64,000 nt of DNA from Actinomycetota bacterium (GTDB lineage: Bacteria > Actinomycetota > Coriobacteriia > Anaerosomatales > Anaerosomataceae), in the NCBI GenBank assembly GCA_004348925.1, contig RCMX01000001.1:179272-243271 (forward strand). The letters run 5' to 3'. Below are positions 52,589 to 61,631 of the stretch, piece after piece; within the stretch, counting starts at the first letter, position 1, and each line of letters begins with the position of its first letter. Below the pieces are notes generated by a model that did not search any database, had not been told where the DNA came from, and saw only the letters and a program-made list of their open reading frames with translations. The translations under genes and the position numbers were made by a program.

Positions 52589-53827
52589 ATGTCCGATGTT
52601 CTCTTGCCGTCTGCCGACGATGCGTACGCCAGCCCCGACGCGCAGGGCTTCTTCGGCCCGTACGGCGGCACGTTCGTGCCCGAGACGGTCATGCCGGTGC
52701 TCGCCGAACTTGAAGCGGCGTACCGCGAGGCGCAGGCGGATCCGGCCTTTGCCGGGGAACTCCGCACGCTCCTCACCGACTACGTGGGCCGCCCCTCGCC
52801 GCTCTACCGCGCCGACCGACTCGCCGAGGCGACCGGTCTTGGCGCCGTATACCTCAAGCGCGAGGATCTCAACCACACCGGCGCGCACAAGATCAACAAC
52901 ACGCTGGGGCAGTGCCTGCTCGCCAAGCGCATGGGCAAGCACCGCGTGATCGCCGAGACGGGCGCCGGTCAGCATGGCGTTGCGACGGCCACGACCGCCG
53001 CGCTCATGGGCCTTGAGTGCGCCGTCTTCATGGGCACCGAGGACATCCGTCGTCAGTCGCTCAACGTCTACAAGATGCGGCTCCTCGGCGCCGAGGTGGT
53101 TCCCGTAGCCGAGGGCACCGGCACGCTCGCCGATGCCGTCACCGCGGCACTCCGCCACTGGGTCGAGCGCGTCGAGGACACCTTCTACGTGATCGGCTCG
53201 GTTGTGGGCCCGCACCCGTATCCCGCAATCGTGCGCGACTTCCAGGCCGTGATCGGCACCGAGACCATCGCGCAGATGGCCGAGAAGTCCATCCCGCGGG
53301 TGGATGCGGTCGTCGCGTGCGTGGGCGGAGGCAGCAACGCCGCCGGCATGTTCTACCCGTTCCTGCGCGATGTCCCTGCCGAGAAGCGCCCGCTGCTTGT
53401 GGGCGCCGAGGCCGCCGGTCTGGGACTCGAGAGCGGCAAGCATGGTGCCGCGCTCACGAAAGGCTCGCCGGGCGTGCTGCACGGCTTCTACAGCTACCTG
53501 CTCCAGGACGAGGCAGGCAACCCGCTTGAGGCGTACTCCATCTCGGCCGGCCTCGACTACCCGGGCGTCGGTCCCGAGCACAGCTTCTTCAAGGATGAGG
53601 GCCTGGTGCGCTACGAAGCGGTCACCGACCGGGAGGCCGTCGATGCGTTCGCGCTCTGCACGCGCACGGAAGGCATCATCCCGGCGATCGAGTCGTCGCA
53701 CGCGCTTGCGCTTCTGCCGCGCCTCGCTGCCGAGCTTGGCCCCGACGCCGTCGTGATCGTGAACGTGAGTGGCCGAGGCGACAAGGACATGGACATCGTG
53801 CGCGAAGCAGGTCTCGGCGTTGACTGA
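52589..53827 (+). CDS. trpB: Tryptophan synthase beta chain (canonical TrpB1)
   Basis: A 412-residue PLP enzyme that pairs with TrpA. Conserved elements are [29 protein letters not shown], the Schiff-base lysine in [46 protein letters not shown] and the C-terminal [19 protein letters not shown] 52589 lies 3 nt after trpF. The end overlaps the likely TTG start of trpA. Confidence 0.97.
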   Translation: MSDVLLPSADDAYASPDAQGFFGPYGGTFVPETVMPVLAELEAAYREAQADPAFAGELRTLLTDYVGRPSPLYRADRLAEATGLGAVYLKREDLNHTGAHKINNTLGQCLLAKRMGKHRVIAETGAGQHGVATATTAALMGLECAVFMGTEDIRRQSLNVYKMRLLGAEVVPVAEGTGTLADAVTAALRHWVERVEDTFYVIGSVVGPHPYPAIVRDFQAVIGTETIAQMAEKSIPRVDAVVACVGGGSNAAGMFYPFLRDVPAEKRPLLVGAEAAGLGLESGKHGAALTKGSPGVLHGFYSYLLQDEAGNPLEAYSISAGLDYPGVGPEHSFFKDEGLVRYEAVTDREAVDAFALCTRTEGIIPAIESSHALALLPRLAAELGPDAVVIVNVSGRGDKDMDIVREAGLGVD

Positions 53828-54710
53828 CGCGCGGGACAGCGAGGACGCCGTGCGTCCCGGCTTGCTGTCCTCGCCTGATTCTGCGCCTGCGGCGCCGAAT
53901 CAGGCTGCGGAGGCGGCGCCGGGACGCAGTGCGTCCTCGCTGGGCGCGGCATTCTCGCGCTCGGGGGCGGTGTTGGTGGCGTACGTGATGGCGGGGTATC
54001 CCGACCGCGCGGGGTCGCTGGCGGCGCTTGACGCAGTCGCGAGTGGCGGTGCGGGCGTCATCGAGCTTGGCGTGCCGTACGGCGACGCTGTAGCTGACGG
54101 ACCTGTGATCGTCGAGGCCGGCAAAGCGGCGCTCGCGAACGGCTTCGGTCTGGCCGAGACGATCGCGCTCGCCGGTGAGTTCATCGGCACGCACGCCGAC
54201 GCACCGCCGGTCGCGCTCATGACGTACCTGAACCCGATGATGCGCCTCGGCTTCCCGCGGGTGGCCGCCCTCGCTGCCGAGGCGGGCGTGAGCGGCTTCA
54301 TCGTGCCCGACCTGCCGCCGGACTCTCCGATGACCGATCGCTGGCTGGCGGAGAGCGAGCCGCTTGGCATCGATACCGTCTTTCTGGCGGCGCCGACCTC
54401 GACGCCCGAGCGCCTCGCGGCGCTCGGTGCCCGTTCCCGCGGCTTCCTGTACGTGGTGTCCTCGCTCGGCGTGACGGGGGAGCGCGACGAACTCGCGGCG
54501 GGACTCGCCGGGCTTGTGGAGCGCGTGCGCGAGCACACGACGCTGCCGGTTGTGGTCGGCTTCGGAGTGGGTACGCCCGAGCAGGCCGCCGAGGTCGCGA
54601 AGATCGCCGACGGCGTCGTCGTCGGGAGCGCGATCGTGCGGCGTCAGGGGGAACCCGTCGTGCTCGGGGCGTTCGTGCGCGAGCTTGTGGCAGGTGTCCG
54701 CGGCGCCTAG
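53820..54710 (+). CDS. trpA: Tryptophan synthase alpha chain
   Basis: Cleaves indole-3-glycerol phosphate to indole and passes it to TrpB. The TIM barrel starts at [22 protein letters not shown]. It has the catalytic glutamate in [18 protein letters not shown], the catalytic aspartate region, [25 protein letters not shown] and [16 protein letters not shown]. The start is uncertain: TTG 53820 overlaps the trpB stop, and GTG 53850 is an alternative. Either way there is an N-terminal extension of about 30-40 low-complexity residues absent from usual TrpA. It is encoded by a 106-bp palindromic element. The stop overlaps the convergent gene by CTAG. Confidence 0.93.
   Translation: MTDARDSEDAVRPGLLSSPDSAPAAPNQAAEAAPGRSASSLGAAFSRSGAVLVAYVMAGYPDRAGSLAALDAVASGGAGVIELGVPYGDAVADGPVIVEAGKAALANGFGLAETIALAGEFIGTHADAPPVALMTYLNPMMRLGFPRVAALAAEAGVSGFIVPDLPPDSPMTDRWLAESEPLGIDTVFLAAPTSTPERLAALGARSRGFLYVVSSLGVTGERDELAAGLAGLVERVREHTTLPVVVGFGVGTPEQAAEVAKIADGVVVGSAIVRRQGEPVVLGAFVRELVAGVRGA
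53837..53942 (+). repeat. 106-bp imperfect palindrome at the trpB-trpA junction
   Basis: Outer arms 53837-53860 and 53919-53942 match at 22 of 24 positions as inverted repeats. Inside them a second perfect 9-bp pair, GCCTGATTC (53873-53881) and GAATCAGGC (53897-53905), surrounds a GC-rich loop. The element lies within the extended 5' end of trpA and encodes its Ala/Pro/Ser-rich linker. The structure resembles a REP- or MITE-like insertion or a strong RNA hairpin. Confidence 0.8.
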
Positions 54711-55144
54711 ACGGCGACGTTTCGCCGGAACAGGTCGCGACTCATGATCCCGCCTTCGACGCCCAGTGCGAGAAGCGCTGCGGCGAAGAGCGCGAAGAAC
54801 ACCACCACGACAGCCGACTCCCAGCCGCCCGGTTCGATCTCGCCGTTCGCGAGACCTGTGAGCGTCGCGACGATCGCGCCTGCCACGGGCGCGGCAACTG
54901 CGATACCCGCCGTGATGCCAATGAGCAGACGCCTGTCGTGTGCACGCAATGAGGCGATCACTACCAGCACGCCGCCCACAAGCGCCACGATTCCAAGCTC
55001 CGCAGGCATCAGCCAGTCGAATCGAAACCCCTCGCCCTGAACCAGGCTCACAGCCGAAAGGAGGACAGGCGCCGCGATCGGGACAAGTACAACCAGGGTC
55101 CCGGCGAGGGCAAGCGCTTTGGTAAGAGCGTCAGTACGTTTCAT
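54707..55144 (-). CDS. Four-helix integral membrane protein of unknown function
   Basis: A 145-residue protein with about four hydrophobic segments (residues 8-32, 46-65, 75-98 and 112-132) and a short basic C-terminus. No recognised motif. The ATG at 55144 is chosen because the frame upstream is a GC-rich read-through of repeat sequence. A hairpin overlaps the ribosome-binding region. It is downstream of and co-directional with the DUF2207-type gene (68-nt gap) and ends in a CTAG overlap with trpA. Confidence 0.7.
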   Translation of the reverse strand: MKRTDALTKALALAGTLVVLVPIAAPVLLSAVSLVQGEGFRFDWLMPAELGIVALVGGVLVVIASLRAHDRRLLIGITAGIAVAAPVAGAIVATLTGLANGEIEPGGWESAVVVVFFALFAAALLALGVEGGIMSRDLFRRNVAV

Positions 55145-55149
55145 CCTAG

Positions 55150-55168
55150 ACACCCCCTCATGGGGTGT
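55150..55168 (-). other. Hairpin over the ribosome-binding region of the four-helix protein
   Basis: ACACCCC (55150-55156) pairs perfectly with GGGGTGT (55162-55168) across a 5-nt loop. On the minus strand the G-rich candidate Shine-Dalgarno sequence lies in this stem, 6 nt before the ATG, so translation may be limited unless the stem opens. Confidence 0.4.
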
Positions 55169-55212
55169 GTTCCCACATAGTCGACGAAACATGAGGCCCC
55201 TGTAGTGAGGTC

Positions 55213-57063
55213 CTAGCCCGCTCCGCCACCACCGCCGCCACCACCGCCGCCACCGCCGCCCGAGAAGCCACCGCCACCGCCGCTGGCGCTCGACATCTGG
55301 CTGCTCGCGATGCTTGCCGCCGAGGCGAACCCGCCCGCCATAGCCGAAGCCGGCGACGCGTAGCCGGGGCCCGACGACACCCACCACACGGTGTGGGCCA
55401 GGTACGGGTCGGCGAGGACTTGCGGAACCTTCACGCGCATCGCTTCGATGACCTGCTCGGCGATGCCGAAGACGACGGCCATCACGAGGAAGTGTTCCCA
55501 GAGGATCACGTGCGTCGGTGGCGCTTCGTCCAGGCGGCTGAAGTCGCGGAGGTAGTCACGCAGGCCGCGGTACTTGGCGTAGAGTTCGTTCGCTTCGGGA
55601 GTGCGCCGCGGCATCTGGAAGGCGATGACGAAGATGGCGATGGCGCACGGAACGCCGATGAGCGCCCCCCAGGCGTTCTCGGCGAAGCTTGAGGCCATGA
55701 TGCCGACGACTGCCACGAACATCGAGATGACGATGAGCACCCACTTGAGTGTGTTGCCTGTCTTCTCGAAGAAGCCGCGCTTGTCGGCATCGGCCTGTAC
55801 GGCGTTCTTCCAGTTGGTCATTCCTTTCGCGAAGGTCTCCGGACGCGATTTCGCCGCGGCCTTGAGCTCGCCTATGGTGAGCGTGCTGCCACCGGCGATG
55901 GTCGTGAACAGGAACGAGAGCAGCTCCTGCTCGAACGGCGCGAGCTCCGACCACTTCGACGAATCGAGCTTGAGCTCGTAGGTGCTCTCGGACTTGCTGC
56001 CGAACAGGCTCGCCTTCGTCTCGGTGGTGGGGCGCACGCTGATGACGCTGCGGTTCGCGAGATCCATGAGCGTGGCGACCGTCTCGGCGTCACCGATCGT
56101 GCCCCAGCGCCACAGGGCGCCCACCGTCGCCGGGGGCAGGTCGCTCGGCAGCTCGCGGAAGTAGCCGCCGGGGTAGCTCGACGTGCGTTCCTTGCCGTGC
56201 TTGAAGAACCAATAGAGCGCGAGACCGAGCCCGGCAAGCGGGATGACGATGCCCGCGATAGTCCCGCCAAGCACCGCGCGCCGCGCTGCGCGCCGCGTGG
56301 CGTTCGCCTCGTTCGCGAGGCGGCCTTCTGCGGCGAGAACCGTTGCTGCACGCGTTCCGGGTGTCGGGACGGCGTTTGCGAGGGCCGCGCGTGGGAAGAG
56401 TGCTCGTCCCTCGACGAACGTGTAGGCCGGCAGGTCGCTCACGTCGAGCGTCATGCCCGCGCCGTTCTTGGCGACAACACCGGTGAGCGGCCCATGCGCC
56501 CATACCTTGAGCTCGTCGGCCGGGAAGTTCCCCGGGAACGCGACGTCGACGTGCACGTTCCCGACGCCGTGGTCCCAGCGGTCGCCGATGAACTTCCAGT
56601 AGAACTCGCCGGTGTCATCCCATGCCTTCGCCGCATCCGCAACGGTGTATTCGAGCACGAACGTGGCTTTCGCGTCGCTCGTCGCGTGGAACGCGTCCAC
56701 GCGGATCGTGCCGCCTTGATCGACGACGGTGTACGTGCCGGGTGTGCCGCCGGAGGAGGCGAGCGCGTACTCACCGCCCGGTCCGCTCATGCCGGTGATG
56801 GTGATGTCCCCGAACCGGTACGCCGGGTCCGAAGGTGCGGTGTCGAGTTCCCAGTAGACGAAGCTGAACGAGCCGCTGAAGTCGAACGTGCGCTCTTCCT
56901 GCACGTGCAGCATACCGGCGTCGTCGACGGTGGCGGTGATGTCCACCGTCGGTATGGTGTACGACTTCGCGTCGGCCGAGGCGGGCGCTGTGAGGGCCAG
57001 CGCGAGCACCAGGGCCGCGAGCGCTGCGAGGGCGCGCGTGCTCGTGAGGCGAATGCGGATCAT
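55213..57063 (-). CDS. DUF2207-type predicted membrane protein
   Basis: A 616-residue protein. It has a signal peptide (ALAALAALVLALALTAPASA) and an extracytoplasmic beta-rich domain opening YTIPTVDITATVDDAGMLHVQEERTFDF. A helix lies near residue 267-285. A cytoplasmic region contains LPPATVGALWRWG, followed by two helices near 440-480 (WVLIVISMFVAVVGIMASS). The end is Gly/Ser-rich (SGGGGGFSGGGGG). This is the layout of DUF2207 proteins, whose function is not known. ATG 57063 follows GAGGAGG. The 299-nt divergent gap to nadE shows no clear element. Confidence 0.85.
   Translation of the reverse strand: MIRIRLTSTRALAALAALVLALALTAPASADAKSYTIPTVDITATVDDAGMLHVQEERTFDFSGSFSFVYWELDTAPSDPAYRFGDITITGMSGPGGEYALASSGGTPGTYTVVDQGGTIRVDAFHATSDAKATFVLEYTVADAAKAWDDTGEFYWKFIGDRWDHGVGNVHVDVAFPGNFPADELKVWAHGPLTGVVAKNGAGMTLDVSDLPAYTFVEGRALFPRAALANAVPTPGTRAATVLAAEGRLANEANATRRAARRAVLGGTIAGIVIPLAGLGLALYWFFKHGKERTSSYPGGYFRELPSDLPPATVGALWRWGTIGDAETVATLMDLANRSVISVRPTTETKASLFGSKSESTYELKLDSSKWSELAPFEQELLSFLFTTIAGGSTLTIGELKAAAKSRPETFAKGMTNWKNAVQADADKRGFFEKTGNTLKWVLIVISMFVAVVGIMASSFAENAWGALIGVPCAIAIFVIAFQMPRRTPEANELYAKYRGLRDYLRDFSRLDEAPPTHVILWEHFLVMAVVFGIAEQVIEAMRVKVPQVLADPYLAHTVWWVSSGPGYASPASAMAGGFASAASIASSQMSSASGGGGGFSGGGGGGGGGGGGGAG
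55222..55261 (-). repeat. GGC/GGT trinucleotide tract encoding a polyglycine tail
   Basis: Forty bases of near-uniform CCG/CCA triplets on the plus strand encode the run of glycines at the C-terminus of the DUF2207-type protein. Such tails are common in this family; the tract could vary in length by slippage. Confidence 0.7.
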
Positions 57064-57362
57064 CGGTGTCCTCCTCGGTAGGGCGCATGCTTCCGGGTGC
57101 GTACGGTGCCCACTCCATCGACTCTGCGAACATAGCATACGCGGGTGTCCGAGTGGTCGCTCAGACACCGGGATTCGACGCCGACGGCTGACAGCCATCA
57201 CCTGAGCAGCTGTGCCGCGGGCGCTCGTGGTGCCGCCGACCATCGCGAGGTGGCGTGTCTTGGGACTCGCCGTCATTCTGATGGCGCAATACCCGCCTTT
57301 ACGAGCTATCGTGCGCTAAACTGAAGGTGTCAGGGGGCAGCTCATTCTCGGGTAGGATATGC

Positions 57363-58964
57363 ATGCGTATCGCGCTCGCACAGATCGATCCCACCGTCGG
57401 CGACATCGACGGCAACCTTGCACTCTGTCTTCATGCCGCGGATCGGGCCGCTGCGGGTCACGCTGACATCCTTCTCCTGCCCGAACTCGCGCTTCTCGGC
57501 TATCCGCCCGAGGACCTGCTCGCCAAGCCGCACTTCATCGAGCGCTCTATGGAAGCCGCCGAGACGTTCGCGCGGCTCACACCGTGCCCGGCGCTCGTCG
57601 GCTTTGCTTTCCGCGACTCGAAGGGCACGTTCAACGCAGCGGCCTTCTGCCGCGGCGGTATCATCGAGCGTCTCTACCGCAAGCAGCTGCTTCCGAACTA
57701 CGGCGTCTTCGACGAGGAGCGCTACTTCGAGCCCGGGGTCGAGGATGCCATCGTCGAGATAGCCGGTACCTGGTGCGGGATAACGGTCTGTGAGGACGCG
57801 TGGTTCCCGGAACCGGCGGCTCGTGTGGCGCAAAGCGGTGCGCAGGTGCTGCTCAACATCTCCGCTTCGCCGTTCCATGTGGGGAAGGGCCGTTCTCGCG
57901 AAAGCATGTTGCGCGACCGGGCTGTGAGCAACAACCTTTGGTTTGCGTACTGCAACGTAGCCGGCGGTCAAGACGAACTCGTCTTCGACGGTCGTTCGGT
58001 CGTGATCGCCCCGAATGGCGGCGTGATCGCGCGTGCGCGGGCGTTCGCGGAGGACTTCCTGATTGTCGACATCGATCCGGACGCTACCGAGATGCCGATC
58101 ACGCGTCTGGAGCCGATCGAGTCCGAGGTCGAGGAGATGTACGACGCGCTCAAGCTCGGCCTGCGCGACTACATTCGCAAGAACGCCTTCACCGACGTCG
58201 TGATCGGTCTTTCCGGCGGTATCGACTCGGCGCTCACAGCGGTGCTCGCGGTCGATGCCCTCGGCGCCGAACACGTGCACGGGGTGCTGATGCCGTCCCG
58301 GTTCTCCTCGGAGGGGAGCATCGCCGACGCCGAGGAGCTCGCACGGCTCACCGGCATCGACACCGTGACGATTCCGATCGAGGAACCGTTTGCGGCGATC
58401 GAGCACGTGCTGGCGCCCACCTTCGGCGACCTGCCTGCCGATGTGACCGAGGAGAACATGCAGGCGCGTGTGCGTGGAGTGCTGCTTATGGCGCTCAGCA
58501 ACAAGTTCAACTGGCTGGTGCTCGCAACGGGCAACAAGAGCGAGCTCTCAGTCGGCTACAGCACGCTCTACGGCGACATGGTGGGCGGATTCGCGCCCAT
58601 CAAAGATGTGTTCAAGACGAAGGTGTACGACCTTGCACGTTGGCGAAACGAGCACGGGCAGGTGATTCCGACTGCGACGATCGAGAAGCCGCCGAGCGCC
58701 GAGCTGCGTCCCGATCAGACCGACCAGGACTCGCTCCCGCCGTACGACGCACTCGATGCGATCCTCCTCGCCTATGTGGAGCAGGACCATTCGGCGCGCG
58801 AGATCGTCGCTTCGGGGCAAGACGAGAGGATCGTCCGCACCGTCATCGGCCTGGTTGACGCCGCCGAGTACAAACGGCGGCAGGGACCGATCGGCATCAA
58901 GATCACGCCGAAAGCGTTCGGGAAGGATCGTCGCATGCCGATCACCAATCGCTTTGGCGGCTGA
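57363..58964 (+). CDS. nadE: Glutamine-dependent NAD+ synthetase
   Basis: A two-domain enzyme of 533 residues making NAD from deamido-NAD. The N-terminal nitrilase-type glutaminase has Glu in LLPELALLGYPPEDLL, Lys in YRKQLLPNYGVFDEERYF and Cys in GITVCEDAWFPEP. The C-terminal synthetase has the ATP pyrophosphatase loop VIGLSGGIDSALTAVLAVDAL, NKSELSVGYSTLYGDMVGGFAPIKDV and PPSAELRPDQTDQDSLPPY. ATG 57363 has GGTAGGA upstream; a few residues longer is possible. It is followed 1 nt later by the GNAT gene. Confidence 0.95.
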   Translation: MRIALAQIDPTVGDIDGNLALCLHAADRAAAGHADILLLPELALLGYPPEDLLAKPHFIERSMEAAETFARLTPCPALVGFAFRDSKGTFNAAAFCRGGIIERLYRKQLLPNYGVFDEERYFEPGVEDAIVEIAGTWCGITVCEDAWFPEPAARVAQSGAQVLLNISASPFHVGKGRSRESMLRDRAVSNNLWFAYCNVAGGQDELVFDGRSVVIAPNGGVIARARAFAEDFLIVDIDPDATEMPITRLEPIESEVEEMYDALKLGLRDYIRKNAFTDVVIGLSGGIDSALTAVLAVDALGAEHVHGVLMPSRFSSEGSIADAEELARLTGIDTVTIPIEEPFAAIEHVLAPTFGDLPADVTEENMQARVRGVLLMALSNKFNWLVLATGNKSELSVGYSTLYGDMVGGFAPIKDVFKTKVYDLARWRNEHGQVIPTATIEKPPSAELRPDQTDQDSLPPYDALDAILLAYVEQDHSAREIVASGQDERIVRTVIGLVDAAEYKRRQGPIGIKITPKAFGKDRRMPITNRFGG

Positions 58965-58965
58965 T

Positions 58966-59415
58966 GTGGTCGAGCTTCGCTGGGTCACCCCCGACGATCC
59001 GTGCATGCGAGAGGTCACCGAGCTTCGGTGGGAAGTGCTGATGGCGCCATTCGGGGTCTCGCGTGACGACGACTGGCACGATGACGACCCGCAGTCGCAC
59101 CATCTTGTCGCCGTCGAAGACGGGCGGGTTATCGGTTACTCGCGGCTGATCCAGGATGGGTGCGAGGGGCAGATCCGGCAAGTCGCGGTCTCGTTCGACC
59201 GACAGCGAGCCGGTATCGGCAGCGCCATGCTCGCCGAGACCGTCACCAAGGCCCGGGAGCTTGGTCTCGACCCCATATTCCTGCACGCCAGGACCCGCGC
59301 CGAGACGTTCTATCAGCGTCTTGGCTTCGTCACTTCGAGCGCCGAGCCGTTCCCGTACGGGCGCACCGGTATGCCGCATGTGCGGATGGAGATCAGGGGA
59401 GGCCGAGATGAGTGA
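58966..59415 (+). CDS. GNAT family N-acetyltransferase
   Basis: A 149-residue acetyltransferase of the ElaA-like type. It has VTELRWEVLMAPFG, SHHLVAVEDGRVIGYSRLI, the acetyl-CoA-binding VSFDRQRAGIGSAMLAETVTKARELG, and a terminal FLHARTRAETFYQRLGFVTSS. The substrate is unknown. GTG 58966 begins 1 nt after the nadE stop, so the genes are co-transcribed. The 192-nt gap that follows has no clear element beyond a GC-rich partial dyad near 59540. Confidence 0.85.
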   Translation: MVELRWVTPDDPCMREVTELRWEVLMAPFGVSRDDDWHDDDPQSHHLVAVEDGRVIGYSRLIQDGCEGQIRQVAVSFDRQRAGIGSAMLAETVTKARELGLDPIFLHARTRAETFYQRLGFVTSSAEPFPYGRTGMPHVRMEIRGGRDE

Positions 59416-59607
59416 CGGCGTGGTCTCCAGGGTGGCATCTTTCTGGCGTTCGGTCACGTGCCCCTGCGCTTTTCCATCTGATCGCCGCGGCAGCGATCAT
59501 TGCGGGATACCGCGCCCCAGACTGGTCGACGCCGTCTAGCGAAACGGCGTCCGTTCGCCTACTGTGTTTCGTGGTTAGTGCACTGTCAGTTGAGGAGGGA
59601 CTCACCC

Positions 59608-60567
59608 ATGCCAAGCATCACCCGTGATCAGGTCCACGTGCCCGCGGACGTACCCGCCGCGGCCCGAGAGACCTACATCGACAACTACATGGCCGCGACG
59701 CGTGGAACCGGCAGGCTGATGCTCTTCGCCTGCGATCAGAAGATCGAGCACCTCAACGAGGACTTCTTCGGCGAAGGGATCTCCGCCGAGGACAACGAGC
59801 CGGAGCATCTGTTCCGCATCGGCTCACAGGGCGTCTGTGGCGTTCTCGCAGGTCAGCGTGGCTTGATCGCGCAGTACGCGGCCGACTACCCCGAGATCAA
59901 CTACCTCGTGAAGATGAACTCCAAGACGCACCTGATCAAGACCTCGGCCACCGACCCGGCCAAGCACCAGGACGATCCGTACTCGCCGCAGATGTACGAT
60001 ATCCAGACGGTTCTCGACCTGCGCGACAACGGCGTGAACACGGTAGGCATCGGCTACACGATCTATCTCGGCAGCGAGTACGAGTCGACCATGATGCAGG
60101 AGGCGGGCCAGCTCATCGCCGACGCGCACTCGCTCGGTCTGATCGTCGTGCTGTGGATCTATCCGCGAGGCAAGGCCGTCAAGGATGAGAAGGACGCGAA
60201 CCTGATTGCCGGCGCGGCAGGCGTGGCACTCTGCCTGGGCGCCGATTTCGTGAAGGTCAACCCGCCCAAGGGCGACGAGGCGGAGACTTCCGCTGAGAAG
60301 ATCATCCAGGCGTCGAAGGCCTCGGGTCGCACCGGCCTGGTGTGTGCGGGCGGATCCACTGTCGCCGCGGATGTCTTTCTGACGCAGCTGTGGGAGCAGA
60401 TTCACATCGGCGGCGCCAAAGGCAACGCTACCGGCCGCAACATCCATCAGCGCTCGCTTGACGAGGCTGTCCGCCTGACGAAAGCCATCTCGGCCATCAC
60501 GCTCGCGGACTGGAGTGTCGAAGACGCGCTTGCGGTCTTCAGCGGCGAGAAGGACTTCTCGATCTAG
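59608..60567 (+). CDS. Class I fructose-bisphosphate aldolase, archaeal/FbaB-like type
   Basis: A 319-residue TIM-barrel aldolase of the DeoC/FbaB group. It has LMLFACDQKIEHLNEDFFG at the start, VVLWIYPRGKAVKDEKDANLIAGAAGVALCLGADFVKVNPPKGD with the Schiff-base lysine in FVKVN, LVCAGGSTVAADVFL and GGAKGNATGRNIHQRSLDEA. These match class I aldolases acting on fructose 1,6-bisphosphate or a related sugar phosphate. ATG 59608 follows GAGGAGGGA. It is monocistronic, closed by a strong hairpin. pfkA nearby supports a glycolytic role. Confidence 0.88.
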   Translation: MPSITRDQVHVPADVPAAARETYIDNYMAATRGTGRLMLFACDQKIEHLNEDFFGEGISAEDNEPEHLFRIGSQGVCGVLAGQRGLIAQYAADYPEINYLVKMNSKTHLIKTSATDPAKHQDDPYSPQMYDIQTVLDLRDNGVNTVGIGYTIYLGSEYESTMMQEAGQLIADAHSLGLIVVLWIYPRGKAVKDEKDANLIAGAAGVALCLGADFVKVNPPKGDEAETSAEKIIQASKASGRTGLVCAGGSTVAADVFLTQLWEQIHIGGAKGNATGRNIHQRSLDEAVRLTKAISAITLADWSVEDALAVFSGEKDFSI

Positions 60568-60597
60568 GCGTTTGCCGCCGAGACCGATGGCTAGAGA

Positions 60598-60630
60598 AGC
60601 GCGGCATCGCCTTGATGGCGGTGCCGCGCT
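60598..60630 (+). terminator. Strong hairpin after the aldolase gene
   Basis: A 14-bp stem (60598-60611 with 60617-60630, one G-U pair) with a 5-nt loop lies 31 nt after the stop. It is GC-rich but not followed by a U-run, so it may be an atypical terminator. TATCCTATACA just after it could be part of the accD promoter. Confidence 0.6.
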
Positions 60631-60707
60631 ATCCTATACACTTGCACGTGACGCATTCGGCCATCGGCCGAGGCGCGAGTCCCGCAAGCGACCGACCTGG
60701 GAGTCTC

Positions 60708-61631
60708 ATGCCCATCTCGGATTGGTTCAAGGCACGCGAGGGACGCCGCTACACGGTGGCGTCTACCGACAAGGCTGCCGATCTTCCCGACGGCGTCTGG
60801 CTGAAGTGCCCCTCGTGCAAGCACACCCTGTATCAGGGCGCGCTCAACGACAATCTCTCGGTGTGTCCGCATTGCGGTCACCACTTCGACATGCCCGCGT
60901 ACGACCGCGTGCTCGCGCTTGCCGATGAGGGGACGTTCGACGAAACCGAGGCGCTGGTCTCCTCGCTCGATCCGCTGCGCTTCTCGGCAGCGAAGCCGTA
61001 CGCCACGAGCCTTGCAAGCGCCAAGGAGAAGACCGGCCTTGCCGAGGCGATGATCACCGGTCGTGCGCTCCTCGGCGGACACCCGGTGGTGCTCGGCGCT
61101 ATGGACTTTCGCTTCATCGGCGCGTCGATGGGCTCCGCGGTTGGCGAGAAGATCGCCCGGGCGTTCGCACTTGCGCAGGCCGAGGACCGAGCGCTTGTGC
61201 TCGCGATCGCATCCGGCGGCGCACGCATGCAGGAGGGGATGCTCTCGCTCATGCAGATGGCGAAGACCGCTGCCGCAGCAGAGCGACTTTCCCGCGCGGG
61301 CGTCCCGTACCTCTCCATCCTCACGAATCCCACGTATGGCGGCGTCACCGCGAGCTTCCCGGTGCTAGCCGACGTGATCCTCGCCGAGCCGGGAGCGCTT
61401 ATCGGCTTCACGGGGCCGCGGGTGATCGAGCAGACCATTCGCCAGAGCCTGCCGAAGGGCTTCCAGACCGCCGAGTTCCTTGTGGAGCACGGGATGATCG
61501 ATGGGGTCGTGCCGCGTTCCGAGCTGCGCGACACGGTCGGTCGCATTCTGGACTACCTCTGCGCTCAGGACGTGCCCGAGGCCGCCGTCGGCGCCGTGTG
61601 TGCGGTGCCGACAGAGGACGGTGAGGCATAG
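60708..61631 (+). CDS. accD: Acetyl-CoA carboxylase carboxyltransferase subunit beta
   Basis: Transfers the carboxyl group from carboxybiotin to acetyl-CoA in fatty acid synthesis, together with AccA. The 307 residues start with PISDWFKAREGRRY. A four-cysteine zinc finger follows (CPSC, then CPHC 15 residues on). The crotonase-fold domain has ALVLAIASGGARMQEGMLSLMQM, ILTNPTYGGVTASF, EPGALIGFTGPRVIEQTI and FLVEHGMIDGVV. ATG 60708 follows GGGAG. accA abuts directly. Confidence 0.96.
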   Translation: MPISDWFKAREGRRYTVASTDKAADLPDGVWLKCPSCKHTLYQGALNDNLSVCPHCGHHFDMPAYDRVLALADEGTFDETEALVSSLDPLRFSAAKPYATSLASAKEKTGLAEAMITGRALLGGHPVVLGAMDFRFIGASMGSAVGEKIARAFALAQAEDRALVLAIASGGARMQEGMLSLMQMAKTAAAAERLSRAGVPYLSILTNPTYGGVTASFPVLADVILAEPGALIGFTGPRVIEQTIRQSLPKGFQTAEFLVEHGMIDGVVPRSELRDTVGRILDYLCAQDVPEAAVGAVCAVPTEDGEA

